64,000 nucleotides of DNA, from NCBI GenBank assembly GCA_034509735.1, contig JACGWO010000004.1, positions 18,829,395 to 18,893,394 of the forward strand, written 5' to 3'. Source of the DNA: Sesamum alatum (Eukaryota > Streptophyta > Magnoliopsida > Lamiales > Pedaliaceae). Numbering within the stretch: position 1 is the stretch's first letter; each line of letters begins with the position of its first letter. The notes under the pieces are model-generated. The model was not told the origin of the DNA, did not search any database, and was given only the letters and a program-made list of their open reading frames with translations. The translations under genes were made by a program, and so were the position numbers. Shown piece by piece: positions 32,666 to 44,650 of this stretch.

Positions 32666-33862
32666 TGGCTCATTTTTTGATTTTTCTTCGTTTTTGAAAA
32701 TCTAATTTTTTTGTATTATTTTGGGAATTTTTCTGAACTGATTAACTTGGGGCATTTTAATTTTGGTTGAGATTGGTTATTTCCTAGAATTAATGTTGCC
32801 TTGTTATTTATGGAAAAGGGTTTTCCAACAAAAATCATTGTGCATAGGTTGCACCATTATCCAATGTTTGGTGTGTATATTTTGCATGTAATTTATGCAC
32901 TTTTTTTTTATGGTATGAGATATCATAAATGTTTGAATAACATGTTTTTACGTGATATGTGTATTGATGCTATTTGCGTTAATTGGATTGACAAAGGATG
33001 TCACAAAGCCCTTAGACTGTATATATGATTTAATTAAATTTGTTTGTTGGGTTGAGGACCTCTCTCGTTTTTTTCTTGAAATAATAAGGCTTTCTTTCTC
33101 CCTCCTAATGTACTCCCATCAACTACTGATTGCGGTTTCTTATTTTTATGATGTAATGAGTGTAGATTAGTAGTGAGGTTTTATTTTTAAAAAGCTACAT
33201 GAGAATACAAGCCCAAGGAGTTGGAGGCCATTGGCTGGCCCATGGAGGATCCATGGAGAAGAGGCCCGGTGAGGCCCACGATGGAGAGCCCAAGAAGACG
33301 AAGAGGATTTACAAGGCCCATTGCATGTGATGGGTTATAAAATCTTGTAATAGCGTAGGCCTACCCTTAGATTGACCATAGATCCACTGCAGGCTCAGTG
33401 TGTCGCATAGGTTTGGGCTTGTGATCATCTTATAGGGGCGTGCTAGGTTTTATTTTGCATGCGACGTGTTTTATATGCTTTGAGTATTCTATATGCTTCA
33501 TGCTTCATGTATGTTTACATTTACGCTTAGAATATTCCTACAATTATGTATGCAAAATACTTATATTCTGATGACATCTCAGTCGAAACCCCATGAAAGA
33601 ACTCTCACTTGATTAGACCAAGTTTAAAATATTAGGCCCTGAATAAATAGACTAGAACTTACGTTGTTCATCCAAGCCTTCCATCCATGACAAAGTTAAC
33701 AAGCTAGTTTCACCTAATTGCGTGGTCTCACGAGTCATGGCACGTCTTTTGGACTGAAAATAAGCTACACGATTATTGTGAATGAAGTGAATACACTCAC
33801 GTTTCCCTGTCTCACGAGTTGTAGGGGCCGACAGTGACTGCTGTGATTCGGTTGATGGGTTG

Positions 33863-33867
33863 GGTCT
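33863..33867. other. Target-site duplication of C2 (left)
   Basis: GGTCT, repeated at 43440-43444. Confidence 0.95.
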
Positions 33868-36095
33868 TGAAGGACAAGCGGATCCGCCCGGGAGCGCGAG
33901 CGGAAGCGAGAAAGCGAGAAAAGTGCGTAAATTTAAATCAAATTCAAAATACGCGTATCCCAAGGGGTGTACCCTTGGGTGCTCAACCGGGCGTTCGATG
34001 TAGGATGTGTAAATATTAAAACATATATTTAAGCACATAGGGCATAGATATATAAATGAAATCAATCAAAGCATAATAAACCGTTACCTTTGATTGTTTA
34101 GCGTATGCTCCCGGCTACTTGCGTTGTTCCTTCTCCGGAATGCTCACGAAATCCAAACGTATGGATTCTCCAAAGGTGATCCACACTACACCAGAAGAAA
34201 CACACGTTCTTCTTGCTAGAAAAGAACGGGTTTAGAAGAAATCGGTTTAAGAGAAGAACACTATGAATTAGTGCTCTCTTAAACTTACTTTGTTCTTCTT
34301 CTTGATTCAAAATCAAGTGAAGAACACAAGTGTGAGAGAGGGAGAGAGCACGAAATTTGAGAGAGAGGAGAGGGATTTTTGTCTTCTCTTTTTCCTAGAA
34401 AAAAGATGAATAATGAATCACTCATGCTTGGTGTTGTATATTCTAATATATATACATAATTAATGTGATTATTGGAATGTGTCTAGGTTCATCCAAGGAT
34501 GTCTATATGCATTCCAATCAATCACCATCAATTTTTCAATCAACCCTACCAAAATTTATGGTATGATCAAATCATACCAAAAGGGAAGAGCTTGATTGGA
34601 GTTGATTTGTCTTTTTCCAAAAGAGATAAGTCAACGTACCACCTAGCATGAAACATGGCTGATTTTGCTTCCTCCAAGGGAGCATGTCTGCCATGTTTAA
34701 TTAAGGAAAGAAGTCCAACTTCTTCCTATTCCAAAATAGGAATTATTTCTCCTCTCGGGTATAATTTAACGGAGCGGGTTTTATCGTAATCCAATTACGA
34801 TGAATCCAACATTAAATCCAATTTAATGTCCATTTAAATTATTCCCGTTGATCTTTTAATCCAATTAAACGATCCAACGTCTCAACGTCTCAACTTTCCA
34901 TATTTAATCGAAAATCCAATTTATCGATTAAACAAAAGCCCGATACAATATCGACCCGTCCATCCAATGGACTTTCCCTTAAGTAATCCAATTACTTATT
35001 TTATCCTTCGAGATTGACTCCAAGTCGATCTCTCAACCTCTTCGGTGATTTGTGTGTGACCCTTTAGGTTCACCCTCAGCTAGACTTGGGCCCGTGTCCC
35101 ACAAGGGCTCGTTACCATGGGTGGCCGTCTAGCAACGGTCCATGGCAGTAGAGACTAGGTGAATTGACGTGAACATTTAGGCGCCGATTCCGTACGGGTA
35201 CGATCCTTCCGTCTACCGTCTCCCGGCCTTAGTCTAGGGTATGGAATTGGGCGTCGGTTCCCATCCTTGACTAGGCATCTATGCTTAATACTCGAGACCA
35301 CGTATGCTTCATTGCGTCGACACAGGAAACCATTCCCTGTTCAACCAACCACTGTGGCCACAACTTCAAACAACATGAACGTGTCTCCGAGTGCATAGGA
35401 GATACCTCTGTCACATACTGACAGGGGACGGATCCTCTTCTTGGAATCCACCGTCCTCGCTTCACATTCCGACTGCACTGGACAAGGCTTATGATAATCA
35501 TCTTACAGAATGATTACCTCTCGCCAGATCCAAGGTACAGCCGTCCTGTGCACGCGACTGCCATGATTCCTCAAGTCTGAGGATTACTCCCGTACTATCG
35601 GAACCGGGGAAAACCAATCATACCGACCAAGCCTCCAAGGCTTCCATATGATGATCCCCGCGAGTCAGTCCAGTCGGCTCGACCCCAGTTGACCAACCCA
35701 TCAAGATCGTGTAGGCGTCCTACGCCTGTCGCCGATGAAACACGACACTCATCCAATGAACACGACTCTTGACGCAAGTCTCAATAGGACTCTCGATGCC
35801 CTGTCTCGAGGTCCTCGACTTGGAACGTTTCAGATCCAACTCTTAATCAGTTGGTTTCATGACCACCATCCAATGCATGGCCCAACTGCACGAGTTGTTA
35901 TCCATGGTCTGTGGGCTTTGTTGCGATATAAGTTAAACACCCTTTTAACAAATGTAAGATGAGTGCAACAAAGAAGGTACCATTGGTGACGAACACTCAT
36001 CTTATTCATCACATAACAATATTACATTTTCATCAAGTTGTCAGATAGGTTACAAATCGCCAAACCTATTGGCTTTCTGGTCACCTATTCTAACA
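33868..36095 (-). repeat. 3' LTR of C2
   Basis: Minus strand: starts TGTTAGAATAGGTGACCAGA at 36095 and ends CTTGTCCTTCA at 33868. 2228 bases. Confidence 0.95.
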
Positions 36096-36110
36096 ATCTC
36101 CCACTTGACC
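36096..36110 (-). other. Polypurine tract of C2
   Basis: Minus-strand GTCAAGTGGGAGAT abuts the 3' LTR. The same motif is before the H 3' LTR (46977-46986). Confidence 0.8.
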
Positions 36111-37554
36111 TAAAGCCAATCACCCATTGACCTCAAACCTCTTATTCAGATGGTGAGTGTGGGAAACTTGCGACATGGGCTTAGCAAGTGGATCTGCTAT
36201 GTTTTCTGCGGAGCTGACTCGGTCCAACCGAATGTCACTCGTGCTATCCATCTCTCTAAGCAAATGGTAGCATCTAAGAATATGCTTGGATCGTGATGAG
36301 ATCTCGGTTCCTTTGCTAGAGCTATTGCCCCGTTGTTATCATAAAAGATAATTACAGGCTTAGCAATGCTAGGTACTACATCCAACCCTTGGATGTAGCT
36401 CATCAACCAAACCACTCCTTAGCAGCTTCCAAAGCCGCTATGTATTCAAAACTCTATGGTGGAGTCCGCCGTGGTAGCCTACTTGGAACCCTTCCAAGTG
36501 ACCACGCCACCATTTAGTCTAAATACAAAACCATACTGAGACTTGGCATCATCGTCATTCGATTAGAAGCTAGCGTCGCTATAGCCTTCCAGTATCAACT
36601 CTCCACCGCCATAGATCAAGAACATGTCCTTAGTCCTTTTCAGGTACTTTAGGATAGTCTTGACTGCACTCCAGTGTGCCTCCCCGGCACACGGCTGATA
36701 TCGGCTAGTTACGCTCAAAGCGAAAGCCACATCAGGTCTAGTGCACTGAACAGCATACTGTATGCTACCTACGGCTGAAGCATAGGGGATGTCCAACATC
36801 CTTTTAAGCTCCTCATCAGTCTTAGGAGACTGCTTCTTGGATAACTTAATTCCATGCCTCATAGGAAGGAATCCTCGTTTTGAGTTCTCCATCTTGAATC
36901 TCTTCAAGACTTTCTCAATGTATGAGGACTGGACCATCCCTAACATCCTTTTAGATCTATCCCTGTAGATCTTGATGCCAAGGATGTAGGATGCCTCACC
37001 CATATCCTTTACGGAGAATTGCGTTGACAACCAAGCTTTAGTGGTACCCAACATCTTAGCATCATTCCCAATGAGCAAGATGTCATCCACGTAAAGCACC
37101 AGAAACACAACTGAGCTCCCACTGATCTTCTTGTATACACAAGGATCGGACTCGTTCTTGATGAAATCATATCCTCGTATGACTTCATCAAAACGTATGT
37201 TCCAGCTTCGGGAAGCTTGTTTGAGGCCATAGATGGACCTTTGGAGACGGCAGACCTTCTGCTCTTCTCCAACAGGTCCATCTGCCATATTTCATAGTCA
37301 TACCATGCTGCTATGGCAGGCAGTATCTGAATGGACTTGGCCATTGCTACGGGCGTGTAGGTTTCCTCAAAATCGACCCCGGGTCGTTGAGTGTAACCTT
37401 TCGCCACAAGCCTGGCTTTGAAGGTTGTAACCTCCCCGTCAGCTCCAAGCTTATGTTTGTAGACCCATTTACACCCTACGAGTTTAACCCCTCTGGGTGG
37501 ATCTACTAGGGTCCAAACCTTATTTGTACCCATCGAGTCCATCTCGGATTTCAT
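36111..37554 (-). pseudogene. Reverse transcriptase and RNase H of C2
   Basis: The minus strand encodes the copia RT start (NKVWTLVDPPRGVKLVGCKW, FKARLVAKGYTQRPGVDFEE) to WYDYEIWQMD. A deletion here removes the rest of motif A, and the frame shifts. RT then resumes in a second frame (36563-37288) with RSIYGLKQASRSW, the catalytic LYVDDILLIG, and the end of the thumb. RNase H (36563-36111) begins YSDASF, then a stop (TAG, about 36572) and further breaks, with a later piece FYDNNGAIALAKEPRSHH (36290-36340). Confidence 0.9.
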
Positions 37555-37563
37555 GGCCTCAAG

Positions 37564-38474
37564 CTACTTATCCGAATCGATGTCCGACATTGCTTCTCCG
37601 TATGTCTTCAGATCATTATCCAACTGACCGGTCAGGCCCAGAAATCCATACCTATCAGGTGCATGGGATACTCTGGCCGACCTACGGAGGACTGGAACAA
37701 TATCAGTGGGAACTTTTGGCTCAGATGTCACTGCCGCCTCTTGGGGTGCCTCACTTGATTCCTCAAGGAGCACCTCATCGCGTCGACTATCCGATGGAAA
37801 ACCTTTTTCCAAGAACACTGCGTTTCGCGAGATAAAAACCTTTTGCTCTGAGGGATCATAGAAATAATACCCCGCAGTTTCTTTTGGATAGCCGATGAAC
37901 CTGCATAAACTAGACCTCGAGTCCAGTTTATCTCCCACTAATCTCTTGACATATGTGGGGCAACCCACACTTTCAAGTATTTGTAGGAGGCAGGCTTGCC
38001 ATGCCATATCTCATATGGCGTCTGGGGTACCTTTTTAGATGGCGCCAAGTTCAAAACTTTGGCCGCCGTCTCAAGAGCGTATCCTCAGAAGGAAAGGGGT
38101 AGTTCGGTAAAACTCATCATGGATCGAACCATGTCCAACAAGGTCCGATTCCTCCTTTCAGACACACCATTAAGCTGCGGTGTTCCAGGAGGGGTCCACT
38201 GAGAGAGAATCCCATTCTCTTTTAGATAATCAGTAAACTCACCACTCAAATACTCTCCACCTCGGTCCGACTGAAGGGCTTTGATCTTTCGACCGGTTTG
38301 GTTCTCTACTTCAAGTCTGTATTCCTTAAACCTTCCAAAGGCTTCAGACTTGTACCTCATCAGGTAAACATAACCATACCGTGAGTGATCATCGGTAAAG
38401 GTTATGAAGTACAAGTACCCACCTCTAGCCTGAGTATTTATTGGACCACAGACATCTGTATGGATCAAATCCAA
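37564..38474 (-). pseudogene. Integrase of C2
   Basis: The minus strand encodes the integrase core with HTDVCGP (first Asp), ALQSDRGGEYLSGEF (second Asp) and GVSERRNRTLLDM (Glu), in one frame at 38085-38474. The C-terminal part (37564-38007) includes CRFIGYPKETAGYYFYDP and a Ser/Glu-rich linker toward RT. A break near 38008-38084 separates the two frames. The three acidic residues are present. Confidence 0.88.
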
Positions 38475-38485
38475 CAGACCACTGG

Positions 38486-39060
38486 CTAGCGTACTTTGTC
38501 CAACAAAGGTTTCTTGGTCATCTTTCCCTTTAGACAGGATTCGCAGGTCGGTAGGTTGTTCAAATCATCTATTTCTAGACTCTTTGAGTCCACCAACCTT
38601 CTTATCCTATCTTTAGAGATATGACCTAACCTCGCATGCCATATCTGTGCGTTATTATGATCATCATGTTTTCGTTTGTGTTCTGCAGTCATAATCCAAT
38701 TAGATTGTTGAAGTATGTACAGACCGTTGACCAATGTACCAAGCAGATGAGAAATACCATCTTTGATAATGAAAAAACCGTTTTTATTGATGGTAAATTC
38801 ATATCCCTCCTTATCAAGGACCGGGATGGACACAATGTTTTTAATCATGCTAGGTACAAAGAAACAGTCGTTTAGTACAATCCTAACATGACTACTAATG
38901 GCTAACTCTAGTGATCCTACGACCTCTGCGGCAACAGCCTTGCCATCGCCTAGCCTCAGGATCATCTCATCCTTGGTTAGCCTTCTGCTTCATTGCAGTG
39001 CCTGCAAATCATTACAGATGTGAGCACCACACCTGGTATCCAATACCCATGAAGCAGAAT
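38486..39060 (-). pseudogene. Protease and pre-integrase domain of C2
   Basis: The protease active site reads WVLDTRCGAHIC, so the expected Gly of the DTG triad is Arg. The frame continues to a stop at about 38988-38990, and reopens with LRLGDGKAVAAEVVGSLELA. The pre-integrase zinc motif is kept: WHARLGHISKDRI ... CESCLKGKMTKKP. Cleavage of the polyprotein would be lost. Confidence 0.85.
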
Positions 39061-39992
39061 TAGTAATCATATTTACTTCAACCACAAACATACCTGGGTT
39101 GGAGAAGAGTTGTGGACACTCCCTCTTCCAATGCCCTTTCCCTTGGCAATGCATGTAGACATCATTTGCCTTGGACCGTTGAGAACCACGGGCCTTCCCT
39201 TTCCCTTTGCTTGGTCCAATCGGAGCAATAAGGGTGCCTGGAGCGCGAGCAGGGGCCGCAACCGTCTTTCCTTTGCCCTTCTTCCTCTTCCAGCGTTCGG
39301 CCCTCTTGCCATTCGCCTTGGAGGTCGAAGCCTCTCCTATCAATACCGCCGGCGCCGACTTGTGGGTCGTTGCCTCGTATTGGACCAGCATGTTGATCAA
39401 CTCATGAATAGACTTCTCAAGTCCGTTCATGTTGTAGTTTACAACAAACGGGTCATAGGATGGAGGAAGCGACTGGAGGATCACGTCAATGTACGTGTCA
39501 TTATTAAGCCCAGCTTTAAGGTCCTCGAGTTTCTCCACTAGGGAGAGCATCTTGACCCCATGACTTTGTACAGACGCTCCTTCAGCAAGCTTGGTGCCAA
39601 AGAATGCTTTTGTGGCGGCATGTCTAATATGCCTATCCGGAACCGCATAAAACCTCGTTCATGCGGAGCATTATGGCGGAGACGTTGTCCAGCCTCTCAT
39701 ACTGGTTCTGGATGTCGTTAGACATCAAAGCCAGTATGATACTGCGTACTTTCCGGTTGTCCTCATGCCACTTCTCGAACGTCAAACGTTCTTCAGGCGT
39801 GGACCTCTCCGGTAAGTCGCTCGGTGGCGGCTCGTCCAAGACGTAGCCTTGGTTCTCGAAACCGAGGACAATCCTCAGGTTTCTCAGCCAGTCGAAACCG
39901 AGGACAATCCTCAGGTTTCTCAGCCAGTCCGAGTAGTTCGTTTCGTTGAATTTGTTAGTCTCAAGAATCATGGTTAACGGGTTCTTAGACAT
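39061..39992 (-). pseudogene. gag of C2
   Basis: Starts MSKNPLTMILETNKFNETNY at 39992. A 36-bp in-frame tandem duplication (39856-39927) doubles the segment DWLRNLRIVLGF. A one-base gain in a T run (near 39655) breaks the frame after RMNEV. The other frame continues SHGVKMLSLVEKLEDLKAGL to the zinc knuckle, which reads VYMHCQGKGHWKREC: the first Cys of the CCHC set is Tyr. Capsid function is unlikely. Confidence 0.88.
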
Positions 39993-41194
39993 ATCTACAT
40001 TATTAAAAAATGTAAAGCAGAAATTAGCAGATGATGGTACTATTATTGTTCAAGTTGAAGACTTGGTCTTTTAGTCTTTAACCCTCCCACTATTTATACG
40101 AAAGTCCGCCACTATCAAGCGGAGTTTCGGAAAACCATTTCCTAGTGGGCTTGGGATCCACAAGTGTAATCTCCATGCCCCGCTTTTACGATTCACATGA
40201 AGAAGACCTTGTGGGAGATATCCAATATCATTCTCATCCAATGAGATTCCCAAAATATTTTGCCTCACCTATTCACATGGTCCCGAGGACTCCAAGCGAA
40301 CCATGTTACTCAGTGTTGGGCCCGACCCATCAACCAAATCATGCCTCAAACTGTCGCCCCCCACGACTCGTGAGACAGGGAAACAGCGAGCGCAGTCTTT
40401 TTGTTCACAACAATGGTGCAGCTTTCCCCTAGTCCAAGTGTGCCACGACTCGTGAGACCACACTTGGGTAGTGGTAGCTTCCTCACCACATTGCTGTGGA
40501 TGGAAGGCTTGGACAGATCATAAATACCATTTTGATCCAAGTCCGTTCTGGGCCTAATATTAAAACTTGGTCCAACCAAATGAGAGTTTAAGTGTGACCG
40601 AGACCTCATCACATTATGGTGTTTTAGCATGCATAAATATCCAATATTTAAAGCGATAAATGAAAAAAATGCCGCATGCATAAAACATAGCATACCCCTG
40701 TTAGGATGATCACAAGCCCAACCTATGCGACCCACTGAGCCCGCAGTGAGTCTATGGTCTGTCTAGGGTGGTCCTAAATTATTACAATAATAATAAACCC
40801 ATTGTCATTCCAATGGGCCTTGAAGTGCTTCTTGTTTCACGCCTTGATGCTGCTCCTTGGGGTCGCCGACTCCAATTGCTTGTTAAAATTGAAACCTCAC
40901 CAATCCTATCTACTCTCATTACAATTGAAAGTAATACATCGCCGACTGATCCCAAATTTTATTTTTTTTTTGTTTTTCAAAACTGTTTCAGCACAATAAC
41001 AGTAATATTATTCTGAAAATAAGCATGCAATTTTAGATCCAATCTAACAAAATTAAGCATGCCAAAAGTCCATTAAATCCAAATAATTGAATCATCATAT
41101 TATTCATATATTTATGTAATCTAACATGCCAATAAAGCCATTTAAAAGCAAGTAGATCATGCCAAACACATAGATCTATGCCCCTTACATCGAA

Positions 41195-41210
41195 CCGGGC
41201 TCTGATACCA
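41195..41210 (-). other. Primer-binding site of C2
   Basis: Minus-strand TGGTATCAGAGCCCGG, two bases after the 5' LTR, is the classic site matching the initiator-Met tRNA 3' end. Confidence 0.92.
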
Positions 41211-41212
41211 CT

Positions 41213-43439
41213 TGAAGGACAAGCGGATCCGCCTGGGAGCGCGAGCGGAAGCGAGAAAGCGAGAAAAGTGCGTAAATTTAAATCAAATTCAAAATACGCG
41301 AATCCCAAGGGGTGTACCCTTGGGTGCTCAACCGGGCGTTCGATGTAGGATGTGTAAATATTAAAACATATATTTAAGCACATAGGGCATAGATATATAA
41401 ATGAAATCAATCAAAGCATAATAAACCGTTACCTTTGATTGTTTAGCGTATGCTCCCGGCTACTTGCGTTGTTCCTTCTCCGGAATGCTCACGAAATCCA
41501 AATGTATGGATTCTCCAAAGGTGATCCACACTACACCGGAAGAAACACACGTTCTTCTTGCTAGAAAAGAACGGGTTTAGAAGGAATCGGTTTAAGAGAA
41601 GAACACTATGAATTAGTGCTCTCTTAAACTTACTTTGTTCTTCTTCTTGATTCAAAATCAAGTGAAGAACACAAGTGTGAGAGAGGGAGAGAGCACGAAA
41701 TTTGAGAGAGAGGAGAGGGATTTTTGTCTTCTCTTTTTCCTAGAAAAAGATGAATAATGAATCACTCATGCTTGGTGTTGTATATTCTAATATATATACA
41801 TAATTAATGTGATTATTGGAATGTGTCTAGGTTCATCCAAGGATGTCTATATGCATTCCAATCAATCACCATCAATTCTTCAATCAACCCTACCAAAATT
41901 TATGGTATGATCAAATCATACCAAAAGGGAAGAGCTTGATTGGAGTTGATTTGTCTCTTTCCAAAAGAGATAAGTCAACATACCACCTAGCATGAAACAT
42001 GACTGATTTTGCTTCCTCCAAGGGAGCATGTCCACCATGTATAATTAAGGGAAGAAGTCCAACTTCTTTCTATTCCAAAATAAGAATTATTTCTCCTCTC
42101 GGGTATAATTTAACGGAGCGGGTTTTATCGTAATCCAATTACGACGAATCAAACATTAAATCCAATTTAATGTCCATTTAAATTATTCCCGTTGATCTTT
42201 TAATCCAATTAAAAGATCCAACGTCTCAACGTCTCAACTTTCCATATTTAATCGAAAATCCAATTTACCGAGTAAACAAAAGCCCGATACGATATCGGCC
42301 CGTCCATCCAATGGACTTTCCCTTAAGTAATCCAATTACTTATTTTATCCTTCGAGATTGACTCAAAATCGATCTCTCAACCTCCTCGGTGATTTGTGTG
42401 TGACCCTTTAGGTTCACCCTCAGCTAGACTTGGGCCCGTGTCCCGCAAGGGCCCGTTACCATGAGTGGCCGTCTAGCAACGGTCCATGGCACTAGAGACT
42501 AGGTGAATTGGCGTGAACATTTAGGTGCCGATTTCGTACGGGTACGATCCTTCCGTGTACCGTCTCCCGGCCTTAGTCTAGGGTATGGAATTGGGCGTCG
42601 GTTCCCATCCTTGACTAGGCATCTATGCTTAATACTCGAGACCACGTATGCTTCATTGCGTCAACACAGGAAACCATTCCCTGTTCGACCAACCATTGTG
42701 GCCACAGCTTCAAACAGCATGAACGTGTCTCCGAGTGCATAGGAGATACCTCTGTCACATACTGTTAGGGGACGAATCCTCTTCTTGGAATCCACCGTCC
42801 TCGCTACACATTCCGACTGCACTGGACAAGGCTTATGATAATCATCTTACAGAATGATTACCTCTCGCCAGATCCAAGATACAGCCGTCCTGTGCACGCG
42901 ACTGCCATGATTCCTCAAGTCTGAGGATTACTCCCGTACTATCGGAACCGGGGAAAACCAATCATACCGATCAAGCCTCCAAGGCTTCCATATGATAATC
43001 CCCGCGAGTCAGTCCAGTCGGCTGGACTCCAGTCGACCAACCTATCAAGATCGTGTAGGCGTCCCACGCCTGTCGCCGATGAAATACAACACTCATCCAA
43101 TGAACACGACTCTTGACGCAAGTCCCAATAGGACTCTCGATGCCCTGTCTCGAGGTCCTCGACTTGGAACGTTTCAGACCCAACTCTTAATCAGTTGGTT
43201 TCATGACCACCATCCAATGCGTGGCCCAACTGCATGAGTTGTTATCCATGGTCTGTGGGCTTTGTTGCGATATAAGTTAAACACCGTTTTAACAAATGTA
43301 AGATGAGCGCAACAAAGAAGGTACCATTGGTGACGAACACTCATCTTATTCATCACATAACAATATTACATTTTCATCAAGTTGTCAGATAGGTTACAAA
43401 TCGCCAAACCTATTGGCTTTCTGGTCACCTATTCTAACA
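41213..43439 (-). repeat. 5' LTR of C2
   Basis: 2227 bases, partner of 33868-36095. An open frame at its inner end (41033-41410) recurs at 33652-34065, because both include the same LTR bases; it is not a gene. Confidence 0.95.
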
Positions 43440-43773
43440 GGTCTAACGCCGAGTGATGTGATTCGCTTGGAGTCCTAGGGATCACATGAAATGGCGAGGC
43501 AAAAAAAAAAAAAAAACTTGGGATCTCGTTGGACGCGAATGGTATGGAATACCTCCCACAAGGTTATTTTTCATGCGAATCATAAAAGCGGGGTATAGAG
43601 AATTTCGCTTGTGGACCCTAAGCCCACTAGGAATCCATTTTCCGAAACCCCGTTTGAGAGTAATGGGCTTTCATAGAAATAGTAGAAGAGGTTAAGGACT
43701 AAAGACCGAGTTTTAACTTGAATATAGTATTACTTCATTCTGCTTATTATTTCTACTTTATATATTGTGAATG

Positions 43774-44650
43774 TCTAAATATCCACTAAGTCTAATAATA
43801 GAGGCGAGTTAATTAAAATGGAACCAACTACACGAATTGGCTGTGAAATCTTAAGCTGGCCTTAGATTTCCAGAACCTAACTCACATGTCGGATGAGGAC
43901 GTTCCTCAATCCTTGCCGGGGGGGGGGGTCGACAACTAAAGCAACGCCTGGTGTTCAAGAAGTTGAAGGACGACTACCGGCAAGTCCACAACATCGTACT
44001 GAACTTGATGATAAATGAGATCTAGAAGCAGTATGACAAGCATGATGATGTTGGCTCAACTATGCTTCGTTTGCATGATGTCTATGCGGCCCCGGACCTG
44101 CATGTAGGATATAATGTAACGAAGGCATTTTTGGAGCCAAGATGATGGAAGAGTCGTCTGTACAAAAGCATGGAGTGATGATGCTATCCCTCGTGGAGAA
44201 GCTCAAAAGACCTCCATGTCGATCTTGAAAGAAAGACGTACATTGATGTGATCCTTCAGTCTCTTCCTTCCTCCTACGAACCATTTATTATCAACATGAA
44301 TGAGCTTGAAAGAGATCGTCATAGGTTGATAATTATGTTGGTCTAGTACTAGGCAACAATTGAAAAATCTATGTCATCGGTACTAGTAGGAGAGGCTTCA
44401 ACCTCTATAGCAAAAGGCAAAGGTGCCTGATGCTAAAAGAGAAAGAGGGCTAAGGTAACATCAGTTGCTAGCACTTCGAGTATTGTTCCTATTACACCAC
44501 AAGGCGGAGTTATAGGAAAGATGAAAAGGGTTCAGCGGTTAAGTTCAAGATTCCTATGAATGTATGCATTTATTGTCGTAAAAGAGGGCCATTGGAAGAG
44601 GGATTGTTCTAAACCCCTCTCCAATGAAGGTAAATTTTGAGTTGAGTATT
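43774..44650 (+). pseudogene. gag remnant of H
   Basis: A start-like ATG at about 43771 corresponds to the C2 gag start in the same leader context. Downstream pieces parallel C2 gag: QYDKHDDVGSTMLRLHDVYA (about 43989-44080), HGVMMLSLVEKL (44170-44205), DVILQSLPSSYEPFIINMNE (44247-44305) and a ruined zinc knuckle VCIYCRKRGPLEEG (44560-44605). Stops and frameshifts are frequent. Confidence 0.75.

Larger units (their letters stand above)
33868..43439 (-). mobile_element. Complete Ty1/copia retrotransposon C2, 9.57 kb
   Basis: A minus-strand element. 5' LTR 41213-43439 (2227 b), primer site 41195-41210, gag from ATG 39992, protease, integrase, RT and RNase H to about 36110, polypurine tract 36096-36110, 3' LTR 33868-36095 (2228 b). 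Both flanks carry GGTCT. The LTRs are about 98 % alike by eye, making it one of the youngest insertions in the window. It sits in the leader of element H in the opposite orientation. The integrase-before-RT order marks it as copia. Its genes contain frameshifts, stops and a deletion, so it cannot move by itself. LTR length suggests an Angela/TAR-like group, but I cannot assign it firmly. Confidence 0.96.

Noticed and set aside
32403..32697. Overlapping open frames on both strands, Arg/Ala/Cys-rich
   Set aside because: They come from the GC-rich alternating stretch, which lacks stop codons by composition. No domain is visible.
33652..34065. Open frame of 137 codons on the minus strand, seen again at 41033-41410
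   Set aside because: Both copies arise from the LTR ends of C2 and share only the LTR part. They end in different flanking sequence. This is chance coding within a repeat.
39110..39541. 143-codon plus-strand frame
   Set aside because: It is antisense to the Lys/Gly-rich part of C2 gag, which has the zinc knuckle and a protease motif in the minus frame.
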